Assembly (NCBI GenBank): GCA_947650365.1 | Contig: OX393551.1 | Location: 8,283,041-8,347,040 of the forward strand | From: Chamaelirium japonicum | Taxonomy: Eukaryota; Streptophyta; Magnoliopsida; Liliales; Melanthiaceae | DNA length: 64,000 bases | Direction: 5' to 3' | In this document: positions 24,336 through 35,448 of the stretch, piece by piece | Layout: the number at the start of each line of letters is the position of its first letter | How positions within the stretch are numbered: the stretch's first letter is position 1 | Position numbers and translations under genes: made by a program | Notes under the pieces: generated by a model | The model's database searches: none | What the model saw: only the letters and a program-made list of their open reading frames with translations | What the model was told of the DNA's origin: nothing

Positions 24336-24672
24336 AGCACTGCTGCACTATGATGCAAGTCAGCTTTGTTTGTTTGATTTATGTTGAATCCAAGTGTTTG
24401 CATCTTTGAGATTCGCTATTCGATGTTCGACTAACCGCTCGCACACAGAGAGCGTTTCAACAGACCTGCTTGCATGCGGAGAGACATTTCAATAAGGAGA
24501 AAGAGAGGTCTGATAGAAACACCGGGCCAGAAGAGACAGAGTGGAGCCTAGATCTGATACCAAGTCATGAATCCCAAAAAAAAAATTGAACTCACATTCC
24601 GAATTTTGGGCAAATCAACTCAAGGAAACATCAATGGGCGACAATAGAAGTAAAAATATAGTCATGAATGTT
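24336..24672. other. HIPP A downstream region
   Basis: No gene is seen. This stretch is shared with copy B (GAGTGGAGCCTAGxTCTGAT, poly-A run, GACAATxGAAGTAAAAAT) up to the Copia target site TAGGG. Confidence 0.6.
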
Positions 24673-24677
24673 TAGGG

Positions 24678-25548
24678 TGATGGGAAAAGGCCTTGATCTT
24701 CCCTCTTTGTGTGGAAATGAAACAAACCTTGTATCCGAGTGTGAGCACGAGAAAGAAATACAAACCAAACAAGCACAAAAAGAGAGACATACGGATTTAT
24801 ATGGTTCACCCCAAATTGGGCTACGTCCACAGGCACGATGAGCCGAAGCTCGGGTTTCACTAGCAATGATGGAAAGATATCATGGATTACACCTAACACC
24901 TTGTCTTCTCCTCCTTGCTTGAAACCCCCACCTCCTTAGGATTCAAAGAACCCTAGAAATCCCTCTCTTCAACTAGAAGAGGATCTCAAAAACCATCTTC
25001 ATCAATGGAGGGAAAGGAAAGATTTGATTTTACCTCTTTATCTCCTTCGGCTGCAACAACGAATGCTTCTTTGCTCTCAATGTTTTCTCTCTAAAAGAAA
25101 ATCCCTCTTTTATGCTCTCCCCAATTTCACTCAAGTCCCAAAAAGCTCTCTCTATGGCCCCCAAGGACCCATAGGATGATTAAATCCAGCAGATGAAGCA
25201 AGTGGATCGTTGGATTAAGATATTGATCAAACGGCTCCAAACATAAAACTGAAATCTGCACTTAAAAACAGAGTGCAGAAATTAATCACATGGCTGACTT
25301 CAGATCGCTATATCTTCCTCAATACGCATCAGAATTCAGCGATTCTAGATCCGTTGGAAAGCTTGACATGTCCTCTACAACTTCTATGTAGACACCTAAG
25401 CCAAAATCCAACTTTATCAACTGCTGCAGATGCTCAAAGATCAGCCCCTGCAAAGCCGGTTCCACGCAGTGGCAGGTTGCAAGAATGATCCGAGAACAAA
25501 TGCGATGCCGAACTTGGGTTTTGTCCTTATGGGGATGGATACCCAACA
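24678..25548 (-). repeat. Copia 1 3' LTR (871 bp)
   Basis: It starts TGATGGGAAAAGGCC and ends GGATACCCAACA. It matches 48846-49721. The adjoining AACTCCCCCTCC (25549-25560) is the polypurine tract GGAGGGGGAGTT on the coding strand. Confidence 0.93.
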
Positions 25549-25599
25549 AACTCCCCCTCCAGACCCATGAGGAGGGATCTTTATGTCTCGTTTCCTCGG

Positions 25600-26580
25600 C
25601 TAACAAAGAGAAGTCACCAAACCCGCCACACGAGTGCAAACTTCGTGCTTCTCCTTGGGTAGTGACTTCGTCATTACATCTGATCCATTATCATCGGTAT
25701 GTACCTTCTCAACTTGTAATTTCTTTTGTTTCACCACATCATGGATCCAACGATACCACAAGTCGATATGCTTGGTCCTTGAGTGAAAACTCGAGTTCTT
25801 AATCAAATGTATTACGTTTTGGCTATCACAATATAGAACATACCGCTCTTGCTTGTGACCAAGTTCATGTAAAAATATTTTCATCCACAATAGCTCTTTG
25901 CCAGCTTCCATCGCCGCAATGAACTCGGCCTCGATAGTCGACAAAGCCTGCACACACTTTTGCAACTTTGATTTCCAAGCGACCGCTCCTCCTGCAAATG
26001 TCATCAAGTACCCCGATGTGGACTTTCGTGTGTCAACATCTCCTGCCATATCGGCGTTCGTGTAGCCTTGTAACAATGGCTCTCCATGGCCAAAGCACAA
26101 GCACGCTTTCGAAGAACCCCTGAGATACCGTAAGATCCACTTCACGGCCAACCAATGTTCTTGACCCGGATTCGTGAGGAACCGACTCACAACTCCGACC
26201 GAATAAGCTAGGTCGGGTCTTGTGCAAACCATTGCATACAACAAAGAGCCGACCACCGATGCATAAGGAATTTTCTTCATGTCATTCTTCTCTTTCTCAC
26301 TTGTAGGACTTTGCTTGGAGCTAAGGTTGAAGTGACTACCAAGTGGAGTACCAACCGGCTTTGCCTTATCCATATGGAATCTCTCAAGTACCTTCTCAAT
26401 GTACCGCTCTTGAGATAGCCAAATCTTGCCTTCCTTCCGATTTCAGGATATTCTCATGCCGAGAATTTGCTTTGCCGGTCTCAAGTCTTTCATAGCAAAG
26501 GACTTGCCAAGCTCTTTCTTCAAACTTACAATTTTACTTGCATCCTTTCCAACAACTAACATTCGTCAACATAGAGTAAA
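25600..26580 (-). pseudogene. Copia 1 reverse transcriptase (3' part) and RNase H
   Basis: A 257-codon frame (25600-26373) contains the RT thumb region and Copia RNase H hallmarks: PYASVVGSLLYAMVCTRPDL, AVKWILRYLRG, ADMAGDVDTRKSTSGYL, ALSTIEAEFIAAMEA, TKHIDLWYRWIHD. Upstream to 26580 the sequence continues the RT palm, including the YVDD region, where a one-base deletion after YVD shifts the frame. The CACTA element interrupts the gene immediately before this motif; the other half is at 45807-48009. Confidence 0.9.
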
Positions 26581-27360
26581 AGACACTACAAGAAAAGACA
26601 ATTTCTGCGACACACCAGAGCATCGCCAAAAGTGGTCATATTCATCGCAAAATATCTTTTACGACGTTCCAAATTGCGTCGTCAAGACGTCGCCGATTCC
26701 CCGTTTGAGAATACTTTCGGCGACGCGATCAAATTGCGCTACCGAAAGCTTAACCAACCGCGACGCAATAAGCGTCGCCGATTAAAACAAAAAACGTCGC
26801 TAAAATGACCTCCTATGTTGCAAAAACAACTAACTTAAGCTTATATATAGAACATTTAGCAACATACCGTATGCATCGCCGAAAATAAATATATTTGGCG
26901 ACGTATATAATAGTGTCGCTAATAACTTCCAGCGAATAAATAATAGCGTCGCAGAATGCATATTTTATTGTCTCATAATGTATACTTTTAGCGACGTAAT
27001 AATTAAGTCGTTGAATTTATTTATTGAGCCAAATGTATATATTAGACAATGCAATCATCGCATTGCAGAATATACGAATTCAGTGACGTAATATATTATA
27101 TGCGTTGCCAAAAGATAAATTCTTAATATTTTTTGGTTAATTTTTTTTCTTAAAATCTTTATACAAATGTATTTATCCACATACATTTCAATAAAAAAAA
27201 ATTACACAAGTATTCATTTAAACTCATTTAATGTCAAATCAAAATACTAAATTATTCTTCTAAGTACATATGTTTATCCACTCATTTCTATGAAGGATCA
27301 GTAATACAAAACCCGACATCCATAACATCAACTGAAGGACTACAAAATAAAAACTCATGT

Positions 27361-27775
27361 CTTTGATGATGATGCTGCATCTTTTCTGAAATAAAGCCTT
27401 GCCACAAGCTTCTCTGGAATCTCCACTGAAAGTTTACCAAACCGTGCTACAAGCTTCTCTGTCCCCTTGCTTTTGGTAAGCCCCAGTCCACGCCTCGTGC
27501 TCGGATCTAAAACTGCAAAGAACACAATGATATTTTAGTTATTATGCATAACACAATAAAGATAAAAAAAATCTATATAAAAAATATTTTACAATTCCTA
27601 CCAACACTGCTGGCCTCGGTTGGTGGACTAGTTATATATTCCTGTGGAGTCAGTATAAGCTGGGATTGTGTAGACTGGGGTTGGAACCGTGTCCTCTCCG
27701 TTGGAGGCACTATAAGTGAGAAAGTTGTTGAAAGATGGATATGTTTATGTCCGGAAGCCATTGATGCGACCTGAT
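27361..27775 (-). pseudogene. CACTA ORF fragment (Transposase_24-like)
   Basis: Two exon-like pieces lie on the minus strand: about 27598-27775 (STTFSLIVPPTERTRFQPQS) and about 27361-27512, preceded by TTTGCAG. The second reads STRRGLGLTKSKGTEKLVAR, then FGKLSVEIPEKLVARLYF. The RRGLGL...GKLSVEIPE pattern resembles the RGPTRGL-type domain of plant Ptta/En/Spm accessory proteins. There is no long frame. Confidence 0.5.
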
Positions 27776-28745
27776 AAAACAAAATGAGTTACGGATCTGA
27801 CAAAACAATTAAGATATAAAAATTTAAATTTTTTCTAGAAGCTACAGTAATTTCATTGCAGCAATTTATCACTCTTGGCAATAAGTACCTCATTCAATAG
27901 AAGGAGCAACAGAATATTGATTCTGGCGATGTACACCCAATCAATGTAGCTGAAAGTCTTAAAAATATATGCAGTTTGTATTTGTACCACCTCTTGTTGT
28001 TCAATTATCACACTCAAATAGTGGTGTGCATCAGTCTGAGGTTCTTAAATATATATCCAAGTTTTGAAAAGAGGGTGAGGAGATTAAATAAAACCTTGAT
28101 GGAATTGAGATAAGTTTTGAAAAGGGTACTTAAAAGTTGTTTGTACGAAAAAACAAATGGCAGAGAATAATTGAACAATTTCTCCATACTGATGAGTTAT
28201 GCGACTTATGCCTTTCTATCATGCTTATAGTCTAAGAGGTAGGTATCACTCTTCCTAGGAGGAGGGATCCTCAAGTTACCCTATTTTACGTGGCACTCAT
28301 TTGGCCATGTATCTCAGTTACCCAGGACTGAAAAGTAAAAGCCGGTTGTAAGCAATGCATATTTCCTCGAAGAAAGTTTAGAGCTTTCCTGCTAAAAACA
28401 ACCTTTACTCGACTATAAACAATAATGAGCACACTTCATTCACATCTGGTCGTTGGTTACTTGACTCCGACAGCTTAAAGAGCCTAGTGAGTATAGATTT
28501 CAGCATCAGTTGTATGGGCTAATTTGTTCATCCCCTCCATATCTCAAGTTATTTATGCCAATTTACTCCTTCCTACCCCTTCATGAACCTCTAGGGTATA
28601 GTCAATTGTACATGTACCCTATATGTGCACACATTCGATTACTATCTATGTGCGAATAGTCAATTGTGGAAATAGGCCCTCACAACTATTAGTATATTAC
28701 AGAATTTCGTCGTGTTCAGTGCAATCTTTTCTTGAGAGAAAGCTG

Positions 28746-29555
28746 TGTGTGGGAAAATCTTCGTGCCGACCCGAAGATTCTCGCAGCACCAGTCAATTGG
28801 AGTCGAAGTTGATGCTGAAGATCGTTGATCGATCTGTTGATTGAAGTCGAAGCTTTTTGATATGCAAACAGAGGAATGCAATCAGAGAAATTGTGACACG
28901 AGATGTGATCTCGGAGTTCAGCCGAAGCCTACGTCTCCGTGCTATAGGGAGCAACCCGAATTCACTAACACTTCAGTTGAAGTGACCTCGACAGGCCGAG
29001 TGTCACTGAAAGCTCCCTGATCTCTTCGAAAGAGAAAAGAAGATCGAAGAGATATGGTAGATCGGAAGTTAGAAATCCCAGAGCTCTGGTTCTGAAAGTC
29101 AGATCTCAGAGTGGAAATCAGAATTCCGGATCTTAGATTTCGATCCATTTACATTCGAAGGCTCTGCTATTTATAGGCATTCCGGGTGGCGAATGGCGGT
29201 TTCCGCTGCAGTATCTGGGGATCCTCCAGGTAAAGTTGCGGGCCCTGTTACCATCTTCTAGGGGATTCCACTGGCTCTTGGTCCCACCAGGCAGGGCCGG
29301 TGGGTCCCGCTGTAGTCCTCGTGGGCCCACCAAGCAGGGCCGGTGGGTCCCGCTGTAGCCCTCGTGGGCCCACCAGGCAGGGCCGGTGGGTCCCGCTGTA
29401 GCCCTCGTGGGCCCACCAGGCAGGGCCGGTGGGTCCCGTGGTAGTCTTCGTGGGGCCACCAGGCAGGGCCGGTGGGTCCCGCTGTAGTCCTCGTGGGCCC
29501 ACCAGGCAGGGCCGGTGGGTCCCGTGGGAGATTTATGCCAAAATTTGCACCCACA
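28746..29555 (-). repeat. Gag-only element 3' LTR, with 43 bp tandem repeats
   Basis: It is nearly identical to the other LTR. About six 43 bp units (core CAGGGCCGGTGGGTCCCGCT) fill 29283-29525. The next bases (29556-29568) give the polypurine tract GGAGGGGGTAAC on the coding strand. Confidence 0.93.
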
Positions 29556-29884
29556 GTTACCCCCTCCAAGTTAGCTAGAGTACATTCTAGCTGGCTTGGA
29601 CTTGGTGCAAAAAATAGCAACTTCCTGTTTGGAAAAATGGACACGAAGAAACTTGTCGTATGTTAGAGAAAAAAGGGACTGATCGGTCAAAAAGTGATCG
29701 GTCAAATTTGATCGGTCAAATTTTTGATCGGTCAAATTTTGATCGGTCAAAAAAGTGATCGGTCAATTTCGACCTATCGATCGAGGTGATCGGGTGCAAC
29801 TCGCCAATGGAAGGGGAGGGTGGTATGGTATGTTTGATCAGGTAAAGATTAGATTTGAGAGAAGAAGGTTGTTTTTGATCGGGA

Positions 29885-30205
29885 GGAGTTATTGATTGGG
29901 TGCAAATTGTCGATCGGGTGCAAATCACCGATCAGGTGCAAATCTCCGATCAGGTGCAAATCACCGATCAGGTGTAAATCGCCGATCATGATCAGGCTGC
30001 TGATCGGGTGCAAATCGCCGATCGGGTGCAAATCGCCGATCGGGTGCAAATCTCCGATCAGGTGCAAAATCGCCGATCGGGTGCAAATCTCCGATCAGGT
30101 GCAAATCACCGATCAGGTGCAAATCTCCGATCGGGTGCAAAATCGCCGATCATGATCAGGCTGCTGATCGGGTGCAAATCGCCGATCGGGTGCATTTTGC
30201 CGATC
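29885..30205. repeat. 18 bp tandem repeats in retroelement 3' region
   Basis: CGATCGGGTGCAAATCGC-like units repeat about 17 times with small changes (CGATCAGGTGCAAATCTC). An inner segment with ATCATGATCAGGCTGCTGAT occurs twice. Confidence 0.9.
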
Positions 30206-31090
30206 GGACAAAAAACAGCCGGTCAGAAAATCTGTGATCGGTAAAATACCCACTTTTGGCACCAGATCCAGTAGTATTTTTCGCCGATCAAATAGAAAAC
30301 AAAGGGGAAGAAGGGGATCGAGTTTGCCGATCGGTCAAATTTGACCGATCGGTCAAATTTGACCGATCGGAGGCACTGATCGGGTAATTTTGTGCTAAAT
30401 CTGGAGAAATAACCCCCTCCGCGACCGATCGCTGAAATCTTGACCGGCTGAATATGCCCGATCGGTCGCCAGCAGCCGATCTGAGGCGGAGTCGCCGTTC
30501 TCGGTGCAGTGGGAGATGGCGATTGGTAGTGGGACTTCGATCCGTCGGTTGCCGGGGAGTTGCGGCCGATCGGTGATGAGATCGGGAGCGGCGGAGCTGA
30601 GGTTGGAGTTGAGGGAGACGAGGGGTTCAGAGCTCCTCTGCTTTGTGGATGCGGGAGAATAGAGGATCTGAACGGCTGAGCGGAGTCGCTGTGCAGTCAC
30701 GGGCCGGCTGCTCAGTCACGGGTTGCATCTCCCCACTGAGCCATGCAGTCACGGGCCGGTTGACCACAAAGCTTTGTGGATGCCAGCTTGTCACCCACGT
30801 GGGGGCAACATGCGGTCTGGATACTTGGCGCTGGTCTAAAGGGAGGGCTGTGAGAGTTTGATGCAATGAAGGCTGTGATCAAGTGGGATTGAGAGGCGGG
30901 GTGTTAGGTGGATCGGCGCACATGCACGAATGCATGCATGGAAGTTCCATGCATGATGGAAGGGAAGGCTGTGATAGCTTGATGCACAAATGATGGCATT
31001 GATTATGGCCGTTGATTCACACCTTTGATGTTTGCTTCAAAGGTCAAAAGTTGACAACCCAGGTGAAGGCCATGCAAAAGTTTGATTCAC

Positions 31091-31519
31091 CGATCGAATG
31101 ATTTTAGCCGATCGGACAAGTTTGTCCGATCGGTAAAAAATTATCCGGTCAAGGTTCGAATGATCGGCAAAAAACCTCGGTTTTTTGCCAGATCCAGTAG
31201 AAAATCGACCGATCGAATGATTTTAGCCGATCGGACAAGTTTGTCCGATCGGTAAAAAATTATCCGGTCAAGGTTCGAGTGATCGGCAAAAAACCTCGGT
31301 TTTTTGCCAGATCCAGTAGAAAATTGACCGATCGAATGATTTTAGCCGATCGGACAAGTTTGTCTGATCGGTAAAAAATTATCCGGTCAAGGTTCGAGTG
31401 ATCGGCAAAAAACCTCGGTTTTTTGCCAGATCCAGTAGAAAATCGACCGATCGAATGATTTTAGCCGATCGGACAAGTTTGTCCGATCGGTAAAAAATTA
31501 TCCGGTCAAGGTTCGAGTG
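31091..31519. repeat. 119 bp tandem repeats
   Basis: CGATCGAATGATTTTAGCCG begins at 31091, 31210, 31329 and 31448. Spacing is exactly 119 bp and copies are nearly identical. About 3.6 units. Confidence 0.95.
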
Positions 31520-32156
31520 AGGCCACGAGCGAAGACTTCGATTTGAATGCTGAGACTCAGGTCTCGGACTTTGCTGCCTCGTGCCAAGGTTGCGAGCTTG
31601 GACTTTCGACCAAATGCCAAGATGTCGGTCTCAGACTTTGACTAAATTTGGACTTTGTTCGAATGCTGCGGTTCATGCCTCAGACTTTGCCCTTGAATGG
31701 TTGATGAGTCCGTCTGTAAGTTGTTGGAGGATTGTTTCTCCGATCTCCTTAGTTTGACAGAAATTGGGCCGAAACGTTCTCTCAACTAATTTGGAGCGTG
31801 GAGCACGTCTTTGTATGTTGATGCTGGCTATAGAAGATTGTAGATTCACCCCCTCATCGATGGTGGATTTCCAGAACGAGTCTTCCTCGAGCATGAGAGC
31901 ACGTGATGCTCTCTTATGAGTGTCGAATGGTAGAAGTCTTCTGTAGTGACTTGGTAAGTTTGAGAGATGTCCTGCCTCTGGAGTGACATTGGCTGAATGC
32001 TGCTCGACGCGTGGGACCTTGATCTTCATGTCGAGATGTGTTGGGGCAAAGAGCTTTAGGCTTTGCTAGGGTGCCGAGAGCAGGTCTCGGATTTTGGACT
32101 TGCTGCACGTCGAGGCAGCGAAGGTGTCTTGGATTATGTATCTGAGTGTTGATATT

Positions 32157-32520
32157 CTGGTAGCTTGAAATTGAGAGTTGTGCTGTTTCACAACCCGAAA
32201 TCGTTTAACATTTGCACGTAAAGGGTCGTGTCGCAACACGAGGCCCTAAACTTGTTAAACGACCTGGTAGCTTGAAATTGAGAGTTGTGCTGTTTCACAA
32301 CCCGAAACCGTTTAACATTTGCACGTAAAGGGTCGTGTCGCAACACGAGGCCCTAAACTTGTTAAACGACCTGGTAGCTTGAAATTGAGAGTTGTGCTGT
32401 TTCACAACCCGAAATCGTTTAGCATTTGCACGTAAAGGGTCGTGTCGCAACACGAGGCCCTAAACTTGTTAAACGACCTGGTAGCTTGAAATTGAGAGTT
32501 GTGCGTCTCATAACTCAGAA
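32157..32520. repeat. 107 bp tandem repeats
   Basis: TAGCTTGAAATTGAGAGTTG begins at 32161, 32268, 32375 and 32482, spacing 107 bp. The first three are almost identical; the last is partial. Confidence 0.95.
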
Positions 32521-32575
32521 TTTGAACGGACAAGTAGACGTTTGAAAGCAATCTTTATTCAACATAGAATTTTCA

Positions 32576-32781
32576 TCATAGATAGAACAATTTAAGATTT
32601 CGAGCATTCCAAGCCCGTGGCAATCGATAGAGTCCTTGGCCTCCTTCTGATTTGACTTTGTATAGACCTTCCCAGTTGGGATCTAGTTTCCAGCTGCTGC
32701 GTTCTCTGACGATACAAATGGTCGCTTGAAAGTTGATCATCTCCAACCCCCCAGATTTTTCCATCTCGAGGGAGATCTTCA
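32576..32781 (-). pseudogene. Remnant of Gypsy integrase C-terminus
   Basis: The frame reads KLDPNWEGLYKVKSEGGQGL, then YRLPRAWNARNLKLFYL and a stop. This matches the C-terminal tail of plant Gypsy integrases (KLxPNWEGPYKV ... RPWNAxNLRxYY). It lies directly after gag in another frame, so a large internal deletion has removed protease, RT, RNase H and the integrase core. Confidence 0.8.
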
Positions 32782-34488
32782 CTAGTGATGTTCGAAGGAA
32801 TGATTTTGCCTGCCTTTGAGAAACTCTTGGAGATGTCCTACACGTAGCAGATCTTCCAAATGATGCCTTAGCCGGTGGCACTGATCAGTTGAATGACCAT
32901 GACTGCGATGGAAATCACAGTAGACGGTTTTGTCTGCAGTGGCCTTAGTGTCGGGCTGCAGTGGATTAGGCCATCGGAGGAACTCTTCATGCTGAATTCG
33001 ATCGAGGATCTGTTCGATTGGTAGATTCCATTTGGTAAAAGTAGTCTTCTTTGGAGGAGATCGGCGTCCATCGTTTCTTAATCGCTTGGGTGCGAGAGGA
33101 ACTTCTGCTTCTGCATTGTAGGCTCTGGTAGCATATTTTGTGGTTTCCCTTTCGGCGGGTCGCCTCTTCGTCTCTCGTCCCTTTCGGGCAACTTGATCAT
33201 CCTCAACCTCAATTTCCCGTTGGATTCGATCAAACATTGAACCTAGGGAAAGAGGAGGATTGCGAATGAAGTCGTTGTAAATGTGCATGTCGAAGCGGAG
33301 TGCATTCTGAAATGCCAACATGATAGCTTCATCATCCAGATGCCTCCCAGAGAGGGCAGCGTGCTCATTGCGAAATCTCCTTGTGAAGCTGCGAAGACTC
33401 TCATCCGAACCCATCCTTAGCCGATAGAGGGAATCGAGCTTCTTCTCCGGCTTCAAATTAAGTTGATAATGTTGCACAAAGAGATTGGCTAAGACGCTGA
33501 ACTGAGTAATGGATCCAGCTCGAAGGTTGTGGTACCAATCGAGGGATGGCTCATCGAGGCTCCCGGCGAAGGTGCGGCAGAGCACGTTGTTCTCTTCTTC
33601 ATGCGGTGTCAAGGATTGTTTGAAAGAGAGTATATGGAGAGTTGGATCTCCTTTGACGCAATTGAATTTGGGTAGAGTGGGTGTTCTCCATCCCCTTGGA
33701 AATGCTGACTCGAATAAGCTTCGATGGAGGGGTCCGACGGAGGAGTATCCATCCCTACGACCCTGCCCTCGACTTAGATGGAGATCGAGGGGTAAGATCG
33801 AGAGGTCCTGTTCGGCAGGTTGGAGTCGATGACGAAGGTCCGATCCGAGCCCACGTTGAAGCGGATCGGATGGTGAAACTCTATTCTTCGAGGGCGCACC
33901 TTTCATCTGACATCTTCTCGAGTCATCTTGCTTTGAAGGGACTCTTTTGTTGAAGTTGCTACCAGGAGTGGATTGAGAGGATTCGTCGTCGAGGCGGTCC
34001 CAAACACTCTGCTTCCACAGGGCAGCAGAGGGAGTTGGATCGCGTCGAACCCTTTCGAGGGTAGTAGTGCCCATTGACCTCTGTTGCTCAGAGTGGATTG
34101 AATGTTGCGGAAGATCGACCCTCTCATTTGTAGAGGGGATAGGAAGAGCGATCCCAGCCTCAGAAGCTGCCCTCTTGAGAGCATCCCTCTCAGCGGTGAG
34201 GGTGGCGTTTTGCTTTGCAAATTGAAGCAGTTGAAAGTCGACCGCTGAAATTTGATATGTCGAAGGAGGGTCTTTAGCAGTAGTGGGGGTTGTTTGACCA
34301 ATTGATTGTCGCGCAGGGTGGATGATCGGTCGATCGACAGATCTTCCACTCCCTGAATGAACCCCCATCTCTGGGACAGCAAGGGGCTGTCCGAAATTGA
34401 GCCTTTGACTCATTGATCGAGTCTCAGGACGAGCTTGTTGTTGAGTATAACTTCCTTCTGGTTGACCCTGGTGTTTGGTTCTCGCCAT
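32782..34488 (-). CDS. Gypsy Gag polyprotein (568 aa)
   Basis: This uninterrupted frame starts MARTKHQGQPEGSY. The middle holds a retrotransposon gag domain at about residues 275-400 (LPKFNCVKGDPTLHILSFKQ, SLDWYHNLRAGSITQFSVLA, SLYRLRMGSDESLRSFTRRF). Near the C-terminus is CDFHRSHGHSTDQCHRLRHH followed by EDLLRVGHLQEFL, the Cys/His segment found in Tat-type gag proteins. Gag builds the virus-like particle that packages element RNA. The intact frame in an element without pol suggests the particle function may be kept while RT and integrase come from a relative. The N-terminal start is the first ATG after the PBS. Confidence 0.85.
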   Translation of the reverse strand: MARTKHQGQPEGSYTQQQARPETRSMSQRLNFGQPLAVPEMGVHSGSGRSVDRPIIHPARQSIGQTTPTTAKDPPSTYQISAVDFQLLQFAKQNATLTAERDALKRAASEAGIALPIPSTNERVDLPQHSIHSEQQRSMGTTTLERVRRDPTPSAALWKQSVWDRLDDESSQSTPGSNFNKRVPSKQDDSRRCQMKGAPSKNRVSPSDPLQRGLGSDLRHRLQPAEQDLSILPLDLHLSRGQGRRDGYSSVGPLHRSLFESAFPRGWRTPTLPKFNCVKGDPTLHILSFKQSLTPHEEENNVLCRTFAGSLDEPSLDWYHNLRAGSITQFSVLANLFVQHYQLNLKPEKKLDSLYRLRMGSDESLRSFTRRFRNEHAALSGRHLDDEAIMLAFQNALRFDMHIYNDFIRNPPLSLGSMFDRIQREIEVEDDQVARKGRETKRRPAERETTKYATRAYNAEAEVPLAPKRLRNDGRRSPPKKTTFTKWNLPIEQILDRIQHEEFLRWPNPLQPDTKATADKTVYCDFHRSHGHSTDQCHRLRHHLEDLLRVGHLQEFLKGRQNHSFEHH

Positions 34489-34612
34489 TCAGAGTGCGAA
34501 GGGTGCAACGAGATTGCCGACGTCCGATCAGTTGTCTGATCAACCGAGGGGGCGAGGAAGTTTGGCTATTGATCTGGTAGTCGAAGTAGAGAGGACACGG
34601 TTTTTCGCTCGG

Positions 34613-34633
34613 ATCCCACAGACGGCGCCAAAC
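34613..34633 (-). other. Primer binding site of the gag-only element
   Basis: On the coding strand the LTR is followed by GT and then TGGCGCCGTCTGTGGGAT. TGGCGCC-type sites are common in plant Gypsy elements; I am not sure which tRNA is used. Confidence 0.7.
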
Positions 34634-35443
34634 TGTGTGGGAAAATCTTCGTGCCGACCCGAAGATTCTCGCAGCGCCAGTCAATTGGAGTCGAAGTTGA
34701 TGCTGAAGATCGTTGATCGATCTGTTGATTGAAGTCGAAGCTTTTTGATATGCAAACAGAGGAATGCAATCAGAGAAATTGTGACACGAGATGTGATCTC
34801 GGAGTTCAGCCGAAGCCTACGTCTCCGTGCTATAGGGAGCAACCCGAATTCACTAACACTTCAGTTGAAGTGACCTCGACAGGCCGAGTGTCACTGAAAG
34901 CTCCCTGATCTCTTCGAAAGAGAAAAGAAGATCGAAGAGATATGGTAGATCGGAAGTTAGAAATCCCAGAGCTCTGGTTCTGAAAGTCAGATCTCAGAGT
35001 GGAAATCAGAATTCCGGATCTTAGATTTCGATCCATTTACATTCGAAGGCTCTGCTATTTATAGGCATTCCGGGTGGCGAATGGCGGTTTCCGCTGCAGT
35101 ATCTGGGGATCCTCCAGGTAAAGTTGCGGGCCCTGTTACCATCTTCTAGGGGATTCCACTGGCTCTTGGTCCCACCAGGCAGGGCCGGTGGGTCCCGCTG
35201 TAGTCCTCGTGGGCCCACCAAGCAGGGCCGGTGGGTCCCGCTGTAGCCCTCGTGGGCCCACCAGGCAGGGCCGGTGGGTCCCGCTGTAGCCCTCGTGGGC
35301 CCACCAGGCAGGGCCGGTGGGTCCCGTGGTAGTCTTCGTGGGGCCACCAGGCAGGACCGGTGGGTCCCGCTGTAGTCCTCGTGGGCCCACCAGGCAGGGC
35401 CGGTGGGTCCCGTGGGAGATTTATGCCAAAATTTGCACCCACA
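34634..35443 (-). repeat. Gag-only element 5' LTR
   Basis: Limits are TGTGTGGG...CACCCACA. A TATA box (TATAAATAG on the minus strand, at about 35055-35063) lies in it. The 43 bp repeats occupy 35171-35413. It differs from the other LTR at two visible positions (C/R codon change near 34673 and GGACC/GGGCC near 35355). Confidence 0.93.
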
Positions 35444-35448
35444 AGCTG

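Larger units (their letters stand above)
21930..24677. repeat. Segmental duplication copy A, left part
   Basis: This part matches 56630-58129 and includes the HIPP gene, the upstream palindrome and the GA tract. Copy B lacks about 0.7 kb present here (roughly 21975-22660) and lacks the hAT MITE at 23061. The block continues at 49722 beyond the nested Copia. Confidence 0.85.
28746..35443 (-). mobile_element. Gypsy-type element with gag but almost no pol (TR-GAG-like)
   Basis: Two 810 bp LTRs (28746-29555 and 34634-35443) start TGTGTGGGAAAATC and end GCACCCACA, flanked by the exact duplication AGCTG (28741-28745, 35444-35448). I find two substitutions between the LTRs, so the insertion is recent. 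Inside, on the minus strand: a TGGCGCCGTCTGTGGGAT PBS, an intact gag ORF, a short integrase C-terminal remnant, then 3 kb of non-coding DNA with three tandem-repeat blocks, then a polypurine tract. Protease, RT, RNase H and most of integrase are missing. The layout fits the Tat lineage (repeat-rich 3' region) reduced to a gag-only derivative. Confidence 0.9.

Noticed and set aside
29885-30205. CRISPR-like array
   Set aside because: The 18 bp repeats are contiguous without unique spacers and lie in a retrotransposon in a plant nuclear genome.
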